Positions 8,343-17,710 are shown, numbered from the stretch's first letter. The stretch: DNA of 64,000 nt from Verrucomicrobiaceae bacterium UBA1938 (GCA_002336895.1 DDFC01000029.1:1-64000), one strand, 5' to 3'. Made by a program: numbers and translations. The notes: generated by a model not told the origin, from the letters alone.

Positions 8343-8933
8343 ATGCCGCTCATGAAAGCTGTCCCTTGCTCTCGCTTTGCGAGCGTTGCCGCTTGCCTGT
8401 TTATGACGGCTGCCGCCTCAGTGGCCATGGCTGAAACAGCCACCAACTGCGCCGAGATCTCGAATGATGTGAAGGTGGCGGTGGAAAAAGACCCCACGAA
8501 GGTGCTGATGGTGGTGGAAGATGCGCTGGTGATCAATGAAGGCTGCGCGCATGACATTGTGAAGACGGCAATCGTGGCCTCCAAGGCTGACTCCACGATG
8601 GCGAGCCAGATCGTGCAGACAGCGGTTTCCGTGGCTCCCAAGATGGCTGGGGTGATCAATGATGCGGCCACGGCGGTGATCCCTGGACTGGCAGCCGCGA
8701 CCCCTGCACCGGCCCCGGCTCCTGCGGCGGCGTCCGTTGAGTATGAGCGTCCTGTGTTTCCTGTGTCTGGGAAGAATCCTGACAAGAATCCGGTGGTGCC
8801 GGTTTCCAAGGAGCCTGACTTTTTCATCCCCTCCACCATCCGCGGCGTGTTTCTGCTGCTGCCGCCCGCTTCCGGCCCGCTGCCGCCCCGTACGAACACG
8901 AATCCGGTGTCTCCTTCGACCTCGATTCCCTAA
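8343..8933 (+). CDS. Secreted protein of unknown function
   Basis: A 196-residue protein with a signal peptide (AACLFMTAAASVAMA, cleavage before ETATN). The mature N-terminal half (about 31-118) is predicted helical and has two Cys (NCAEI, GCAHD) that could form a disulfide. A Pro/Ala linker (ATPAPAPAPAAAS) and a Pro-rich tail with FFIPSTIRGVFLLLPPAS follow. I do not recognise the family. It precedes an outer-membrane barrel by 44 bases and an exopolysaccharide kinase/export pair beyond that, so an envelope role is plausible but unproven. Confidence 0.75.
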   Translation: MPLMKAVPCSRFASVAACLFMTAAASVAMAETATNCAEISNDVKVAVEKDPTKVLMVVEDALVINEGCAHDIVKTAIVASKADSTMASQIVQTAVSVAPKMAGVINDAATAVIPGLAAATPAPAPAPAAASVEYERPVFPVSGKNPDKNPVVPVSKEPDFFIPSTIRGVFLLLPPASGPLPPRTNTNPVSPSTSIP

Positions 8934-8977
8934 CCGGCATCCCCTGAAGCAAAGCAATTTCGCCATTGGTCATTCAA

Positions 8978-10195
8978 ATGGTCTCCACCTTCATGCGCTC
9001 TAAACTGGCAATCCTAGTCCTGGCCCTCGCGGTGCTCTGCCCTGTGGCACTGCGCGCGCAGGGGCTCGTGGCGATCCAGAACTACTCGGCTGACTTTCGC
9101 ACGGAGGAGCCGCTGACCTTTGCGCTGAACGCGACGAGCGGGTATGACCTGCTGAAGTACAAGGTGGGCTCGCCGACGCTGAGCAACATCGACTCATGGT
9201 ATGCGCAGGGCGGGGCCTCGCTGTCCTACACCCGTCCTGACCAGACGACGCCGTTCAGCTTCAGCCTGGAAAGCAGCGTGCTGCAGTATGTGAAAGGGGT
9301 GCCGACGTATGGCAACACCTTCTACAACGGGCGTGCGAGCTTCAATGTGGAGCACCGCTTTTCCGAGCGACTGAAGGTGAGCGACAACTTTTACCTGACC
9401 TACGGAACGAACCCGACGAGCGCCTTTGGCTACGGCGGGACGAGCGCGCTGTGGAACGGGCAGTTTCTGTATGGGTATAACAACCTCAACGTGAGCTATG
9501 CGTGGTCTCCGCGCCTGTCCACGACGACCTCGTATACGTTTGACGGGATTGCTTATCAGGACTCTGCGGTGGCGACCTCGCAGGACCGGTATTCGCACCT
9601 GTTTGGCCAGCAGGTGGCGTATAAAGTCTCCAAGCGGACGAGTCTGACGGCGGAGTACCGCTACCGCCTGACGGACTACACGAAGAGCGCCTTTCAGAAC
9701 TACCACTCTCACTACGCCCTGGCCGGGGTGGACCACGCGTGGAGCGAGAACATGTCGGGGTCTGTGCGTGCGGGTGCGGAGTTTTACCAAAACGCCGCGG
9801 TGGACAAGACCAAGCCCTACGCAGAAGCCGCGATCAACTACGCGGTGGCAAGGCAGACGCAGCTGCGCTGGTTTTCGATGCTGGGCTTCAACGGCGTGCT
9901 GCTGGGGAACTACACGAGCAGCTACGGTGTGAACACCGGCGTGCAGGTGAACCACCAGGTGACCAAGCGCCTGAGCGTGAACGGCGGAGCGAGCTATGCG
10001 CACTCGATGCTCTCCGGTGGAACGACTCCTGACCAGAGGCAGGACTCGGTGTTTCTGAATGCAGGCATCGGCTACCAGCTGATGGACAACCTGAACGTGA
10101 ACGCGAACTACTCCTTCTCCACACAGCTTTCGAACAACGCCCTGATCGAGTTCAACCGTCATCGGTTCTCCCTCGGAGCCACGGCCACCTTTTAG
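8978..10195 (+). CDS. Outer-membrane beta-barrel protein (putative porin, exopolysaccharide-associated)
   Basis: About 405 residues with signal peptide SKLAILVLALAVLCPVALRAQG. The mature protein is a succession of alternating hydrophobic/polar strands rich in Tyr, Ser, Asn and Thr (for example FNVEHRFSERLKVSDNFYLTYG and LTAEYRYRLTDYT), ending in a strand with C-terminal Phe (HRFSLGATATF), the usual outer-membrane barrel signature. It resembles beta-barrel proteins found beside polysaccharide export genes, and the next two genes encode Wzc- and Wza-like proteins. I placed the start at ATG 8978; TTG 8966 and ATG 8993 are alternatives. Confidence 0.82.
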   Translation: MVSTFMRSKLAILVLALAVLCPVALRAQGLVAIQNYSADFRTEEPLTFALNATSGYDLLKYKVGSPTLSNIDSWYAQGGASLSYTRPDQTTPFSFSLESSVLQYVKGVPTYGNTFYNGRASFNVEHRFSERLKVSDNFYLTYGTNPTSAFGYGGTSALWNGQFLYGYNNLNVSYAWSPRLSTTTSYTFDGIAYQDSAVATSQDRYSHLFGQQVAYKVSKRTSLTAEYRYRLTDYTKSAFQNYHSHYALAGVDHAWSENMSGSVRAGAEFYQNAAVDKTKPYAEAAINYAVARQTQLRWFSMLGFNGVLLGNYTSSYGVNTGVQVNHQVTKRLSVNGGASYAHSMLSGGTTPDQRQDSVFLNAGIGYQLMDNLNVNANYSFSTQLSNNALIEFNRHRFSLGATATF

Positions 10196-10214
10196 TCCCA
10201 ACAGCCCAAACGAT

Positions 10215-10258
10215 CCGCCGGCGGGCAGATTCGACGAGTGCGAATCTCCCGCTGGCGG
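10215..10258 (+). terminator. Long GC-rich hairpin between barrel and Wzc-like genes
   Basis: Left arm 10215-10233 and right arm 10241-10258 pair over 18 positions with one mismatch and one bulged base, around a 7-nt loop (acgagtg). A weak T/C-rich tract follows some 15 bases later rather than a clean T-run. It could be a terminator for the barrel gene or an attenuator before the kinase gene. Confidence 0.55.
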
Positions 10259-10309
10259 CATTTCAAGACCGGTTTCTTAATTTCTCCAAACAATCAAGTC
10301 TGTGCAGTC

Positions 10310-12508
10310 ATGAACGAGTCCGGCAACGAGTTGCAGAAACACGCGATGGACACCTGGCAGGTGATCAAGAATCGCTTCGGGCTGATTTCCCTGTCGTTTC
10401 TGCTGATCTTTGCGGCGGCGGCGGTGCTGACGTACATCATGCCGCGCAAGTATCGCGGACATGTGGAGATGACGATCGAGCGAATCACGCAGGACATCAA
10501 CGTGTTTGACCGGAACCGCGGGGACAGCCTGGCCTTCACGCAGGAGTACATCAAGACGCAGTTTGAGACGATCACGAAGCCGACGACGCTTTACCCGGTG
10601 ATCGACAAGCTGGAGCTGGCGAAGAAGTGGCAGCTGCCGAGCCGGCAGGCGGCGCTGGCGAAGCTGAGGGCGAACCTGGAGACGCAGTCGATGCTGAGGT
10701 CTGACTTTGTGATCATCGACTACTATGACCAGGATGCGCAGCTGGCGGCGAACATCGCGAATGAGGTGGCGCACAGCTACATGGCGCAGCGCAACAGCAT
10801 TGAGACGGAGAAGAAGCACAAGGCGCTGGAAGTGCTGCAGCAGCAGATCTCCGAGCAGGAGGGGCTGCGCAGGCAGGCGCAGGTGCGCTCCCATGAGGCG
10901 AGGCGCAAGGCGAACATCGTGGGTGACTGGATCGTGGGGGGGAACAACTCGCTGACGCCCGGTGGTGAGATGCGCAGTGAAAAGGACTCGATGGTGATCT
11001 CCCGCGAGCAGGCGCTGATGATGGCGGACCAAGACATCCTGGCGCTGCAGTCGGAGATCGACCAGGTGAGCAAGCTGTCTCCGGATGAGCTGATCGAGCA
11101 GGCATCTGGGCTGAAGCTGGAGAACCAGAACATCCTGGCGATGACCTCGAAGCTGCAGGAGCTGAAGGTGGCGCGCGAGGGGCTGATGAATGAGGGGCGC
11201 GGGCGGATGCACCCGCAGGTGCTGAGCGCGGACAGCCAGATGGCGGAGTACAAGAAGCTGATCCTGGCGGCGGCGCAGGCGCATGTGGCGGGGATGCAGA
11301 ACCGGCTGGATGTGGCGAAGAAGAAACGTGACTCCCTGCAGGCGAACAACGAGGACGCCAAGAAGGAGCTGCAGGACATGACGGCGCTGTACACGGAGTA
11401 CAAGACGGCCAAGGACGAGGTGACGTACCTGGAGGACCTGATTGTGAAGATGAGGTCGCGCTACTTTGAAGAAAAGGCAGGGATCGAGCTGGTGAAGTCT
11501 CCGGCGACGATCTACTCGGAGGCGGAGCCGGAAGGGAAGCCTGCGAAGCCGAACGTGCCGCTGCACCTGGCGCTGGGCGGTGTGCTGGGGCTGATGTTTG
11601 GGCTGGGGCTGGCCTTCTTCCTGGAGTACATGGACACGACGGTGAAGAACCTGGATGACGTGGAGCGCTACCTGGGTGTGCCGGTGCTGGCGGTGGTGCC
11701 GAAGGATGTGGGAGTGCTGCACCGATCGAGCGGGTTTAATCCTGATGCGGAGGCGTACCGCATTCTGCGCACGAACATTGAATTCAACCGACGCCACCCC
11801 GAGGCCAACTGCCTCAGTGTGGTGAGCGGCGGCGCCGGGGAGGGGAAGTCCACCACGATGGTGAACCTGGCGTATGTGTGTGCGCAGGGCGGGTACAATG
11901 TGCTGCTGATCGACGCGGACCTGCGCCGGCCGAGCCTGCACACGCACTTTGACGTGAGCCATGCGACGGGGCTGACGAACTACCTGACGACGGACATCCG
12001 GCTGGAGGATGTGGTGCTGCGCACGCAGGTGGAGAATCTGTTTTTCCTGCCCAGCGGGCTGCTGCCTGCAGACAGCGCGGGGCTGCTGAACTCGCAGCGG
12101 ATGGTGGACCTGATCAAGGAGGTGAAGAGCCGGTTTGACCTGGTGCTGATCGACTCTCCGCCGATCCTGGGGGTGAGTGACGCCTCCGTGCTGGCGAACC
12201 TGGCGGACATGACGATGATCGTGGTGCAGCACCGCAAGCTGCCGCGGCACATGCTGATGCGGGTGAAGCAGAGCGTGGAGAACGTGGGCGGCAAGGTGGT
12301 GGGGGTGGTGCTGAACAACGTGGACCTGCGCAGCGACGCCCAGTACCAGTACTACACGAGCTACTACACGTACTACTCGCCGACGAATTCGCCGAACGGC
12401 GCGCAGGGCGGAAAGTCCCGCCGCCGCAAGATCAAAGCCGAGACGACGGCAACGGCGCTCGGCGGCAGCCAGTCCACGCCGCGAATGGGCGGCGATGATG
12501 TTTTTTAA
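10310..12508 (+). CDS. Wzc-like polysaccharide co-polymerase / bacterial tyrosine kinase
   Basis: A 732-residue BY-kinase fused to a chain-length determinant domain, controlling polymerisation and export of exopolysaccharide at the inner membrane. A first transmembrane segment lies near residues 24-44 (LISLSFLLIFAAAAVLTYIM), a long periplasmic coiled-coil region covers about 60-410, and a second segment (ALGGVLGLMFGLGLAFFLEY) precedes the cytoplasmic kinase. The kinase shows Walker A GGAGEGKST (near 506), Walker A' LLIDADLRRPS and Walker B LVLIDSPP. A Tyr cluster at 678-693 (QYQYYTSYYTYYSPTN) is the expected autophosphorylation tail. I start at ATG 10310 because upstream in-frame sequence is the hairpin at 10215-10258. 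The Wza-like gene follows after 21 bases. Confidence 0.93.
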   Translation: MNESGNELQKHAMDTWQVIKNRFGLISLSFLLIFAAAAVLTYIMPRKYRGHVEMTIERITQDINVFDRNRGDSLAFTQEYIKTQFETITKPTTLYPVIDKLELAKKWQLPSRQAALAKLRANLETQSMLRSDFVIIDYYDQDAQLAANIANEVAHSYMAQRNSIETEKKHKALEVLQQQISEQEGLRRQAQVRSHEARRKANIVGDWIVGGNNSLTPGGEMRSEKDSMVISREQALMMADQDILALQSEIDQVSKLSPDELIEQASGLKLENQNILAMTSKLQELKVAREGLMNEGRGRMHPQVLSADSQMAEYKKLILAAAQAHVAGMQNRLDVAKKKRDSLQANNEDAKKELQDMTALYTEYKTAKDEVTYLEDLIVKMRSRYFEEKAGIELVKSPATIYSEAEPEGKPAKPNVPLHLALGGVLGLMFGLGLAFFLEYMDTTVKNLDDVERYLGVPVLAVVPKDVGVLHRSSGFNPDAEAYRILRTNIEFNRRHPEANCLSVVSGGAGEGKSTTMVNLAYVCAQGGYNVLLIDADLRRPSLHTHFDVSHATGLTNYLTTDIRLEDVVLRTQVENLFFLPSGLLPADSAGLLNSQRMVDLIKEVKSRFDLVLIDSPPILGVSDASVLANLADMTMIVVQHRKLPRHMLMRVKQSVENVGGKVVGVVLNNVDLRSDAQYQYYTSYYTYYSPTNSPNGAQGGKSRRRKIKAETTATALGGSQSTPRMGGDDVF

Positions 12509-12529
12509 GCCAGACCCACCTTTCTTTGC

Positions 12530-13096
12530 ATGAACTCACGCATTCTCCTCTGCCTCTTCGCTGCATGCGTCTGCGCCTTTAACCCTGCCTCCGCGCAGAA
12601 CGGCGAGCTGGCGCTGAAGGCCAATGACCGCGTCACGATCTCGATCGGGGGCATCCCGGACAATGAGGTGCCGCAGATCAGCAAGGTGTACACGATCAGC
12701 GACAACGGCACGGTGAACCTGCTGCACATCGGCGAGGTGCGCGCGGCGGGGCTGAAGCCGAGCACGCTGCAGCGTGCGATCGAGGAGACGTACAAGGCGC
12801 GGGAGATCTACACGCGCCCGACGGTGACGGTGACGACGGATGACAGCGCGACGACGACGCGCATGATCTATGTGATCAGCGGGTGCAACAAGAACGGGCC
12901 GATCGCCTACAACACGGGGATGACGATTCTGAAGGCGATTGGTTCTGCGGGGGGATTCTCGCCGTTTGCGAAGCCTAGCCGGACGAAGCTGATCCGCAAC
13001 GGGGTGACGAGTGAGGTGAATCTGAAGGACATCAGCTCGGATCCTTCGAGGGACATCAAGCTGCAGCCTGAGGATCAGATTATTGTGCCGGAGTGA
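12530..13096 (+). CDS. Wza-like polysaccharide export protein
   Basis: A 188-residue periplasmic/outer-membrane export protein. The signal peptide (ILLCLFAACVCAFNPASAQ) lacks a clear lipobox followed by Cys. Residues 25-105 match the polysaccharide-export domain (LKANDRVTISIGGIPD, then ISDNGTVNLLHIGEVRAAGL). Residues 112-188 resemble an SLBB-type domain (IYVISGCNKNGPIAYNTG, KLQPEDQIIVPE). It is much shorter than E. coli Wza (about 380 residues), with only one SLBB-like repeat and no C-terminal transmembrane helix. It lies directly behind the Wzc-like kinase, as in many export operons. Confidence 0.88.
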   Translation: MNSRILLCLFAACVCAFNPASAQNGELALKANDRVTISIGGIPDNEVPQISKVYTISDNGTVNLLHIGEVRAAGLKPSTLQRAIEETYKAREIYTRPTVTVTTDDSATTTRMIYVISGCNKNGPIAYNTGMTILKAIGSAGGFSPFAKPSRTKLIRNGVTSEVNLKDISSDPSRDIKLQPEDQIIVPE

Positions 13097-13263
13097 TGGG
13101 GGATAGCCCTGCTTGAGGGATGAAGTGTCATGCCACGGGCTTCAGAACACGAGTCTGAAACAACGGGCTGTGCCCAGGCTAGTGGGCATGGGGTTGGGGA
13201 GGCAACCGGTCGGTTGATGGTGCCAATGGAGCCAGCGGCAGCGGAGTGTGGCGGGGCGCGCCG

Positions 13264-13413
13264 CCAACGCTGCTGGAACCCGGCGTGGTGCTGAGAAGCG
13301 ATGGGTTTGCTGCCCGGTTGTGTCCGTCCATACCCAGGGTTGCCTCGCTGAGGCTCGGCGAACCCTGGGCTGAAATACGCAACCCCTTTGGGGTTGGTGC
13401 GAAGAGGGCGCTT
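13264..13413. repeat. Dispersed intergenic double-hairpin repeat, copy A
   Basis: The 420-base gap 13097-13517 contains a roughly 150-bp element: aacgctgctgg, then tgggtttgct, then an inverted repeat (cccagggtt 13333-13341 / aaccctggg 13361-13369) with an inner gcctc/gaggc stem, and a second hairpin aacccctttggggtt (13381-13395). The order and spacing match copies at 18686-18825 and 20155-20290. The remainder of the gap shows no gene. Confidence 0.75.
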
Positions 13414-13459
13414 GTGTGAGAAAGAGCGGCCTGTGTTTAATAGATCGTGGTATAAATGA

Positions 13460-13487
13460 ACAGCCCGGCCTTGAGGGGCCGGGCTGT
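13460..13487 (-). terminator. Terminator hairpin downstream of ilvD
   Basis: Perfect 11-bp stem acagcccggcc / ggccgggctgt with a 6-nt loop, starting 30 bases past the ilvD stop. On the minus strand it is followed by ttcattta, a weak T tract, so termination is likely but not textbook. Confidence 0.65.
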
Positions 13488-13517
13488 CGAGTGGATTGAT
13501 GCTGCTCTGCCGATGGA

Positions 13518-15236
13518 TTACAGGCCGAGGTCGGTGACGGCGCCCTGGCTGGCGCTGGTGGTGAGCTTGGCGTATTTGGCGAGGACGCCGCGGGTGTAGC
13601 GGGGCTTGGGCTGCTTCCACTTGGCGAGGCGGGCCTTCAGTTCCTTGGCGGGGATGCCGAGGGTGATGGCGCGCTTTTCAGCGTCGATGGTGATGGGGTC
13701 GCCATTTTTGATGACGGCGATGGGGCCGCCGACGAAGGCCTCAGGGGTGACATGGCCGACGACGAAGCCGTGGCTGCCGCCGCTGAAGCGGCCGTCTGTG
13801 ATGAAGGCGACGTCCTTGCCGAGGCCCTTGCCCATGATGGCAGAGGTGGGGGAGAGCATCTCGCGCATGCCGGGGCCGCCTTTGGGGCCTTCCATGCGGA
13901 CGACGATGACGTGGCCTTTCTTGACCTTGTCATTGAGGATGGCCTGAAGGGCGGTCTCTTCGGACTCGAACACGATGGCCTTGCCTTCGAACTTGAGGCC
14001 TTCCTTGCCGGAGATCTTGCCGACGGCGCCTTCGGGGCAGAGGTTGCCTTTGAAGATGACGAGGTGGCTGTCCTTCTTGAGGGGATTGCTGAGCGGGCGG
14101 ACGATCTGCTGATCCTTGGGCCAGACGATCTTGGAGTTTTTCATGTTCTCCTTCATGGTCTTGCCGGTAACGGTGAGGCAGTCGCCGTGCATGAGGCCTT
14201 CAGCGACGAGCATGCGCATGAGGGGGACGGTGCCGCCGATCTTGACGAGGTCGTTCATGAAGTACTTGCCGCTGGGCTTGAGGTCGGCAAGGACGGGGGT
14301 CTTTTTGCCGATGCGGACGAAGTCCTCGATGCCGAGCTTCACGCCGGCGCTGTGCGCCATGGCGATGAGGTGGAGGACGGCATTGGTGGAGCCGCCGAGG
14401 GTGATGATGAGTGTGATGGCGTTTTCGAAGGCCTCCTTGGTCATGATGTCGCGAGGAGTGATGCCCTTCTTGATCATGTTCATGACGGCGGCGCCTGCGT
14501 CGAAGCAGTCGATGAGCTTGTCGTGGCCGACGGCGGATTGCGCGCCGGAGTTGGGAAGGCTCATGCCGAGGGCCTCGATGGCGGAGGCCATGGTGTTGGC
14601 GGTGTACATGCCGCCGCAGGAGCCTTCGCCGGGGATTGCGTGCTCCTCGATGTCGATGAGCTCCTTGTCATTGATCTGGCAGTTGGCGTGCTTGCCGACG
14701 GCTTCGAAGACGGTGACGATGTCGGCGTCTTTTTTCTCAGGGCCGACGCAGCCGGGAAGGATGGTGCCGCCATAGACGAAGACGCTGGGGCGATTGAGGC
14801 GGGCCATTGCCATGAGGCAGCCGGGCATGTTTTTGTCGCAGCCGCCGATGGCGACGAAGCCGTCCATGCCTTCGCAGCCGACGACGGTCTCGATGGAGTC
14901 AGCGATGACCTCGCGGGAGACGAGGGAGTATTTCATCCCCTCGGTGCCCATGGAGATGCCGTCGGAGATGGTGATGGTGTTGAAGATGACGCTCTTGCCA
15001 CCGGCGGCATCGGCACCTTTGGCGGCCTCCTTGGCGAGGCGGTCGATGTGCATGTTGCACGGGGTGACCATGCTCCAGAGGGAGGCAATGCCGATCTGGG
15101 ATTTTTTGAAGTCTTCGCGCTTGAAGCCGACGGCGTGCAGCATGGCGCGGGAGGCGGCGCGGTCCACCCCATCGACGACGATGGCGCTGTGTTTGCGATG
15201 GAGGTCGGGTTTGGCGGCGGAGGCTTTCTTGGGCAT
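13518..15236 (-). CDS. ilvD: Dihydroxy-acid dehydratase
   Basis: Iron-sulfur dehydratase of branched-chain amino acid synthesis, converting 2,3-dihydroxy-3-methylvalerate and 2,3-dihydroxyisovalerate to the 2-oxo acids used for isoleucine and valine; cytoplasmic. The 572 residues show the family signatures GGCDKNMPGCLMAM, GEGSCGGMYTANTM with cluster Cys residues, LGGSTNAVLHL and FSGGSHGFVVGHVTPEA. The length is close to that of the compact (about 560-residue) family members. The gene stands alone, facing the cytochrome gene across a 125-base divergent spacer, with a hairpin terminator after it. No other ilv gene is present. Confidence 0.97.
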   Translation of the reverse strand: MPKKASAAKPDLHRKHSAIVVDGVDRAASRAMLHAVGFKREDFKKSQIGIASLWSMVTPCNMHIDRLAKEAAKGADAAGGKSVIFNTITISDGISMGTEGMKYSLVSREVIADSIETVVGCEGMDGFVAIGGCDKNMPGCLMAMARLNRPSVFVYGGTILPGCVGPEKKDADIVTVFEAVGKHANCQINDKELIDIEEHAIPGEGSCGGMYTANTMASAIEALGMSLPNSGAQSAVGHDKLIDCFDAGAAVMNMIKKGITPRDIMTKEAFENAITLIITLGGSTNAVLHLIAMAHSAGVKLGIEDFVRIGKKTPVLADLKPSGKYFMNDLVKIGGTVPLMRMLVAEGLMHGDCLTVTGKTMKENMKNSKIVWPKDQQIVRPLSNPLKKDSHLVIFKGNLCPEGAVGKISGKEGLKFEGKAIVFESEETALQAILNDKVKKGHVIVVRMEGPKGGPGMREMLSPTSAIMGKGLGKDVAFITDGRFSGGSHGFVVGHVTPEAFVGGPIAVIKNGDPITIDAEKRAITLGIPAKELKARLAKWKQPKPRYTRGVLAKYAKLTTSASQGAVTDLGL

Positions 15237-15361
15237 GGCTGAGTAGGATTAAAAGAGCGCGCAAAATGGCAGACATGCCCGGTGACGCAAGCTGCCTTTA
15301 AAGGCAGGACAGGCGCAGGAAATGGCAATCATGGTGTGGTTTCCGGCGTGCAAAGAGCGAT

Positions 15362-16138
15362 ATGGAAAGGGTGAACATGTATTTCCGATGCATCTTTGTT
15401 TTTCTGGCTCTGGTGCCGACTCTGGCGACAGCGGACCAGCCTGTGCCGCTGGACTTCAACCTGTACATGCAGGGAAAGTTTGTGTATGAGCGGAACTGCG
15501 TGGTGTGCCATGGGCAGCGCGGGGATGGCAATGGGGAGATGAGCCCGACGCTGAAGCCGAAGCCGAGATCGTTCCGGGAGGGGATGTTTAAATTCCGCAC
15601 GACGCCGTATGGCATGCTGCCGACGGATGATGACCTGAGGCGGACGATCACGCATGGGCTGAGCGGGACGGCGATGGGGATTTTCAGCCATCTGCAAGCG
15701 GACGAGATGGAGTCGGTGATCGTGTATGTGAAGTCGTTTTCGCGCCGGTGGAAGAAGACGGAGAACTATGCGCCTGCGATGAAGTTTCCTGAAGAGCCGG
15801 AGTGGCTGAAAAAGCCGGAGCAGGCGAAGAAGCATGCGGAGGCGGGGAAGAAGCTCTTTATGGCGAACTGCATGGCGTGCCATGGCGAGAAGGCGGATGG
15901 CAAGGGGGCTGCGGCCGTGGGGCTGAAGGACATCTGGGGGCTGCCAGCGGCACCTGCGGACCTGAGGCAGCCGCACCCGCGCTGTGGAGATGGGGCGGGG
16001 GATCTTTTCCGGGTGCTGGCCACGGGGCTGAACGGGACGCCGATGGTGAGTTTTGAGGGGACGCTCTCGGCGGAGCAGCGGTGGGAGATCATCGCGTATC
16101 TGCTGAGCATACGGCTGCCGTCTGTGCCGGTGCTGTGA
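15362..16138 (+). CDS. Diheme c-type cytochrome (secreted)
   Basis: A 258-residue periplasmic electron carrier with a signal peptide (CIFVFLALVPTLATA) and two class-I cytochrome c domains: CVVCH at residues 46-50 and CMACH in the C-terminal half. Conserved MGIFSHLQADEMESVIVYVKSF in domain 1 and IIAYLLSI in domain 2 follow each heme site. The redox partner is not evident from neighbours. The start may instead be ATG 15377, which follows a ggaaaggg ribosome-like site and gives a more typical signal peptide. Confidence 0.88.
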   Translation: MERVNMYFRCIFVFLALVPTLATADQPVPLDFNLYMQGKFVYERNCVVCHGQRGDGNGEMSPTLKPKPRSFREGMFKFRTTPYGMLPTDDDLRRTITHGLSGTAMGIFSHLQADEMESVIVYVKSFSRRWKKTENYAPAMKFPEEPEWLKKPEQAKKHAEAGKKLFMANCMACHGEKADGKGAAAVGLKDIWGLPAAPADLRQPHPRCGDGAGDLFRVLATGLNGTPMVSFEGTLSAEQRWEIIAYLLSIRLPSVPVL

Positions 16139-16146
16139 TGAGGAGA

Positions 16147-16215
16147 ATGAGACAATCAGATGGGGAGACAATCAGACCACGAGACAGCGAGGCTGTCAGA
16201 TGGGAGATTGCGAGA
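16147..16215. repeat. Degenerate short-period repeat (gagacaatcaga)
   Basis: gagacaatcaga recurs at 16147 and 16163, followed by decayed copies (gagacagcgaggctgtcaga, gggagattgcgag). It fills most of the 133-base gap between the cytochrome gene and the UGPase gene. It may overlap the UGPase promoter. Confidence 0.5.
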
Positions 16216-16271
16216 TGTCTTATGAATGTTTGTTTGCCTCGGCTGATGGTTAACTTTAGCGTTATCGCCGC

Positions 16272-17708
16272 ATGAGCCATTCCCCCCTTACACCTGAGAG
16301 CCTTGAAGCAGCGTTTGCCCCGTTTCGTGAGAAGATGCAGGCGGAGGGCCTGAGTGAATCGGCGATACGTGCCTTTCGAGGCAGCTATGCGGCGCTGCTG
16401 GCGGGGGAGACGGGGATGATCCCTGAGACGACAATCAAACCAGCGCAGGAACTGCCGCGAGCGGATGATCTGAAAGCGCCGAGCGCGGAACGTGCGGCGG
16501 AGCTGCTGAAGCAGACAGTGCTGATCAAGCTGAACGGCGGGCTGGGCACGGGCATGGGGCTGGAGAAGGCGAAGTCGCTGCTGCCGGTGCGGGGAGAGGA
16601 CACGTTTTTGGATTTGATCGCGAGACAGATCCTGCTGCTGCGGTCGAAGACCGGTGGCGAGGTGCCGATGTTTATGCTGATGAACAGCTTCAGCACCTCT
16701 GCGGACACGGCGGGGCATCTGGCGAGGCGCTTTCCGCAACTGGGCGGGACAGAAACGTGGGAGCTGATGCAGAACAAGGTGCCGAAGGTGCTGGCGAGCA
16801 GCCTGGAACCTGCGGCGTGGCCTGCGAGCCCGGATGCTGAATGGTGCCCGCCAGGACATGGGGACATCTATGCGTGCCTGGCAGGATCTGGCTGGCTGGA
16901 GCGGCTGCTAAGCAGCGGGGTGAGGTATGCGTTTGTGTCGAACTCGGACAATCTGGGTGCCACGCTGGACCCGGCGATTTTGGCGTGGTTTGCGGACAGC
17001 GGGATGCCGTTTGCGATGGAGGTGACGCGCAGGACGGAGTCTGACAAAAAGGGCGGGCACCTGGCGGTGAGGCTGAGCGACGGGCGCTATCTGCTGCGTG
17101 AGTCGGCGCAATGCCCGAAGTCTGACGAGCATCTGTTTCAGAACATCGACGAGCATCGGTATTTCAACACGAACAACCTGTGGATCGACCTGCAGGCGCT
17201 GAAGGCGGCGCTGGAGGCAAATGACGGGCTGATCCCGCTGCCGCCGATCATGAACAAGAAAACGGTGGACCCGCGTGATGGCAGCTCCCCTGCGGTGGTG
17301 CAGCTGGAAACGGCGATGGGGGCGGCGATCGAGTGCTTTGAAGGGGCGGGAGCCATTGAGGTTTCACGTGTGCGGTTTGCGCCTGTGAAGACGACGAGCG
17401 ATCTGCTGGCAGTGCGCTCGGATGCGTATGAGCTGACGGAGGATTTTTGCCTGAGGCTGCACCCGAGCCGCAACGGGCAGCCGCCGCATCTGCACCTGGA
17501 CCAGAAGCTGTGCAAGCTGGTGGACGGGCTGGAGCAGAACTTCCCGAACACACCGAGCCTGCTGAACTGCCGCAGCCTGCTGGTGCACGGGCCGGTGGAA
17601 TGCGGAGCCGATGTGGTCTTCAAGGGGGATGTAGTGATCCATAACCACACGCAGGCGGCGGTGAAGCTGCATGCGGGGGTGCATGAGGGCACGATCAGCG
17701 TGGGGTGA
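16272..17708 (+). CDS. UTP--glucose-1-phosphate uridylyltransferase (eukaryote-type UDPGP family)
   Basis: Makes UDP-glucose from UTP and glucose 1-phosphate, feeding polysaccharide and glycogen-type pathways in the cytoplasm. The 478 residues match the UGP2-like family rather than bacterial GalU. The nucleotide-binding signature LIKLNGGLGTGMGLEKAKS lies near residues 83-101. FMLMNSFST, the acceptor region with HGDIYACL, VSNSDNLGAT and FNTNNLWIDL follow, and the C-terminal left-handed beta-helix-type segment is AVKLHAGVHEGTISVG. UDP-glucose could supply the exopolysaccharide genes at 8-13 kb, though they are not linked in an operon. Confidence 0.93.
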   Translation: MSHSPLTPESLEAAFAPFREKMQAEGLSESAIRAFRGSYAALLAGETGMIPETTIKPAQELPRADDLKAPSAERAAELLKQTVLIKLNGGLGTGMGLEKAKSLLPVRGEDTFLDLIARQILLLRSKTGGEVPMFMLMNSFSTSADTAGHLARRFPQLGGTETWELMQNKVPKVLASSLEPAAWPASPDAEWCPPGHGDIYACLAGSGWLERLLSSGVRYAFVSNSDNLGATLDPAILAWFADSGMPFAMEVTRRTESDKKGGHLAVRLSDGRYLLRESAQCPKSDEHLFQNIDEHRYFNTNNLWIDLQALKAALEANDGLIPLPPIMNKKTVDPRDGSSPAVVQLETAMGAAIECFEGAGAIEVSRVRFAPVKTTSDLLAVRSDAYELTEDFCLRLHPSRNGQPPHLHLDQKLCKLVDGLEQNFPNTPSLLNCRSLLVHGPVECGADVVFKGDVVIHNHTQAAVKLHAGVHEGTISVG

Positions 17709-17710
17709 TG

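Noticed and set aside
13752..15242. Long plus-strand frame opposite ilvD
   Set aside because: Gly/Ala/Asp/His-rich translation typical of antisense to GC-biased genes; ilvD on the minus strand is unambiguous.
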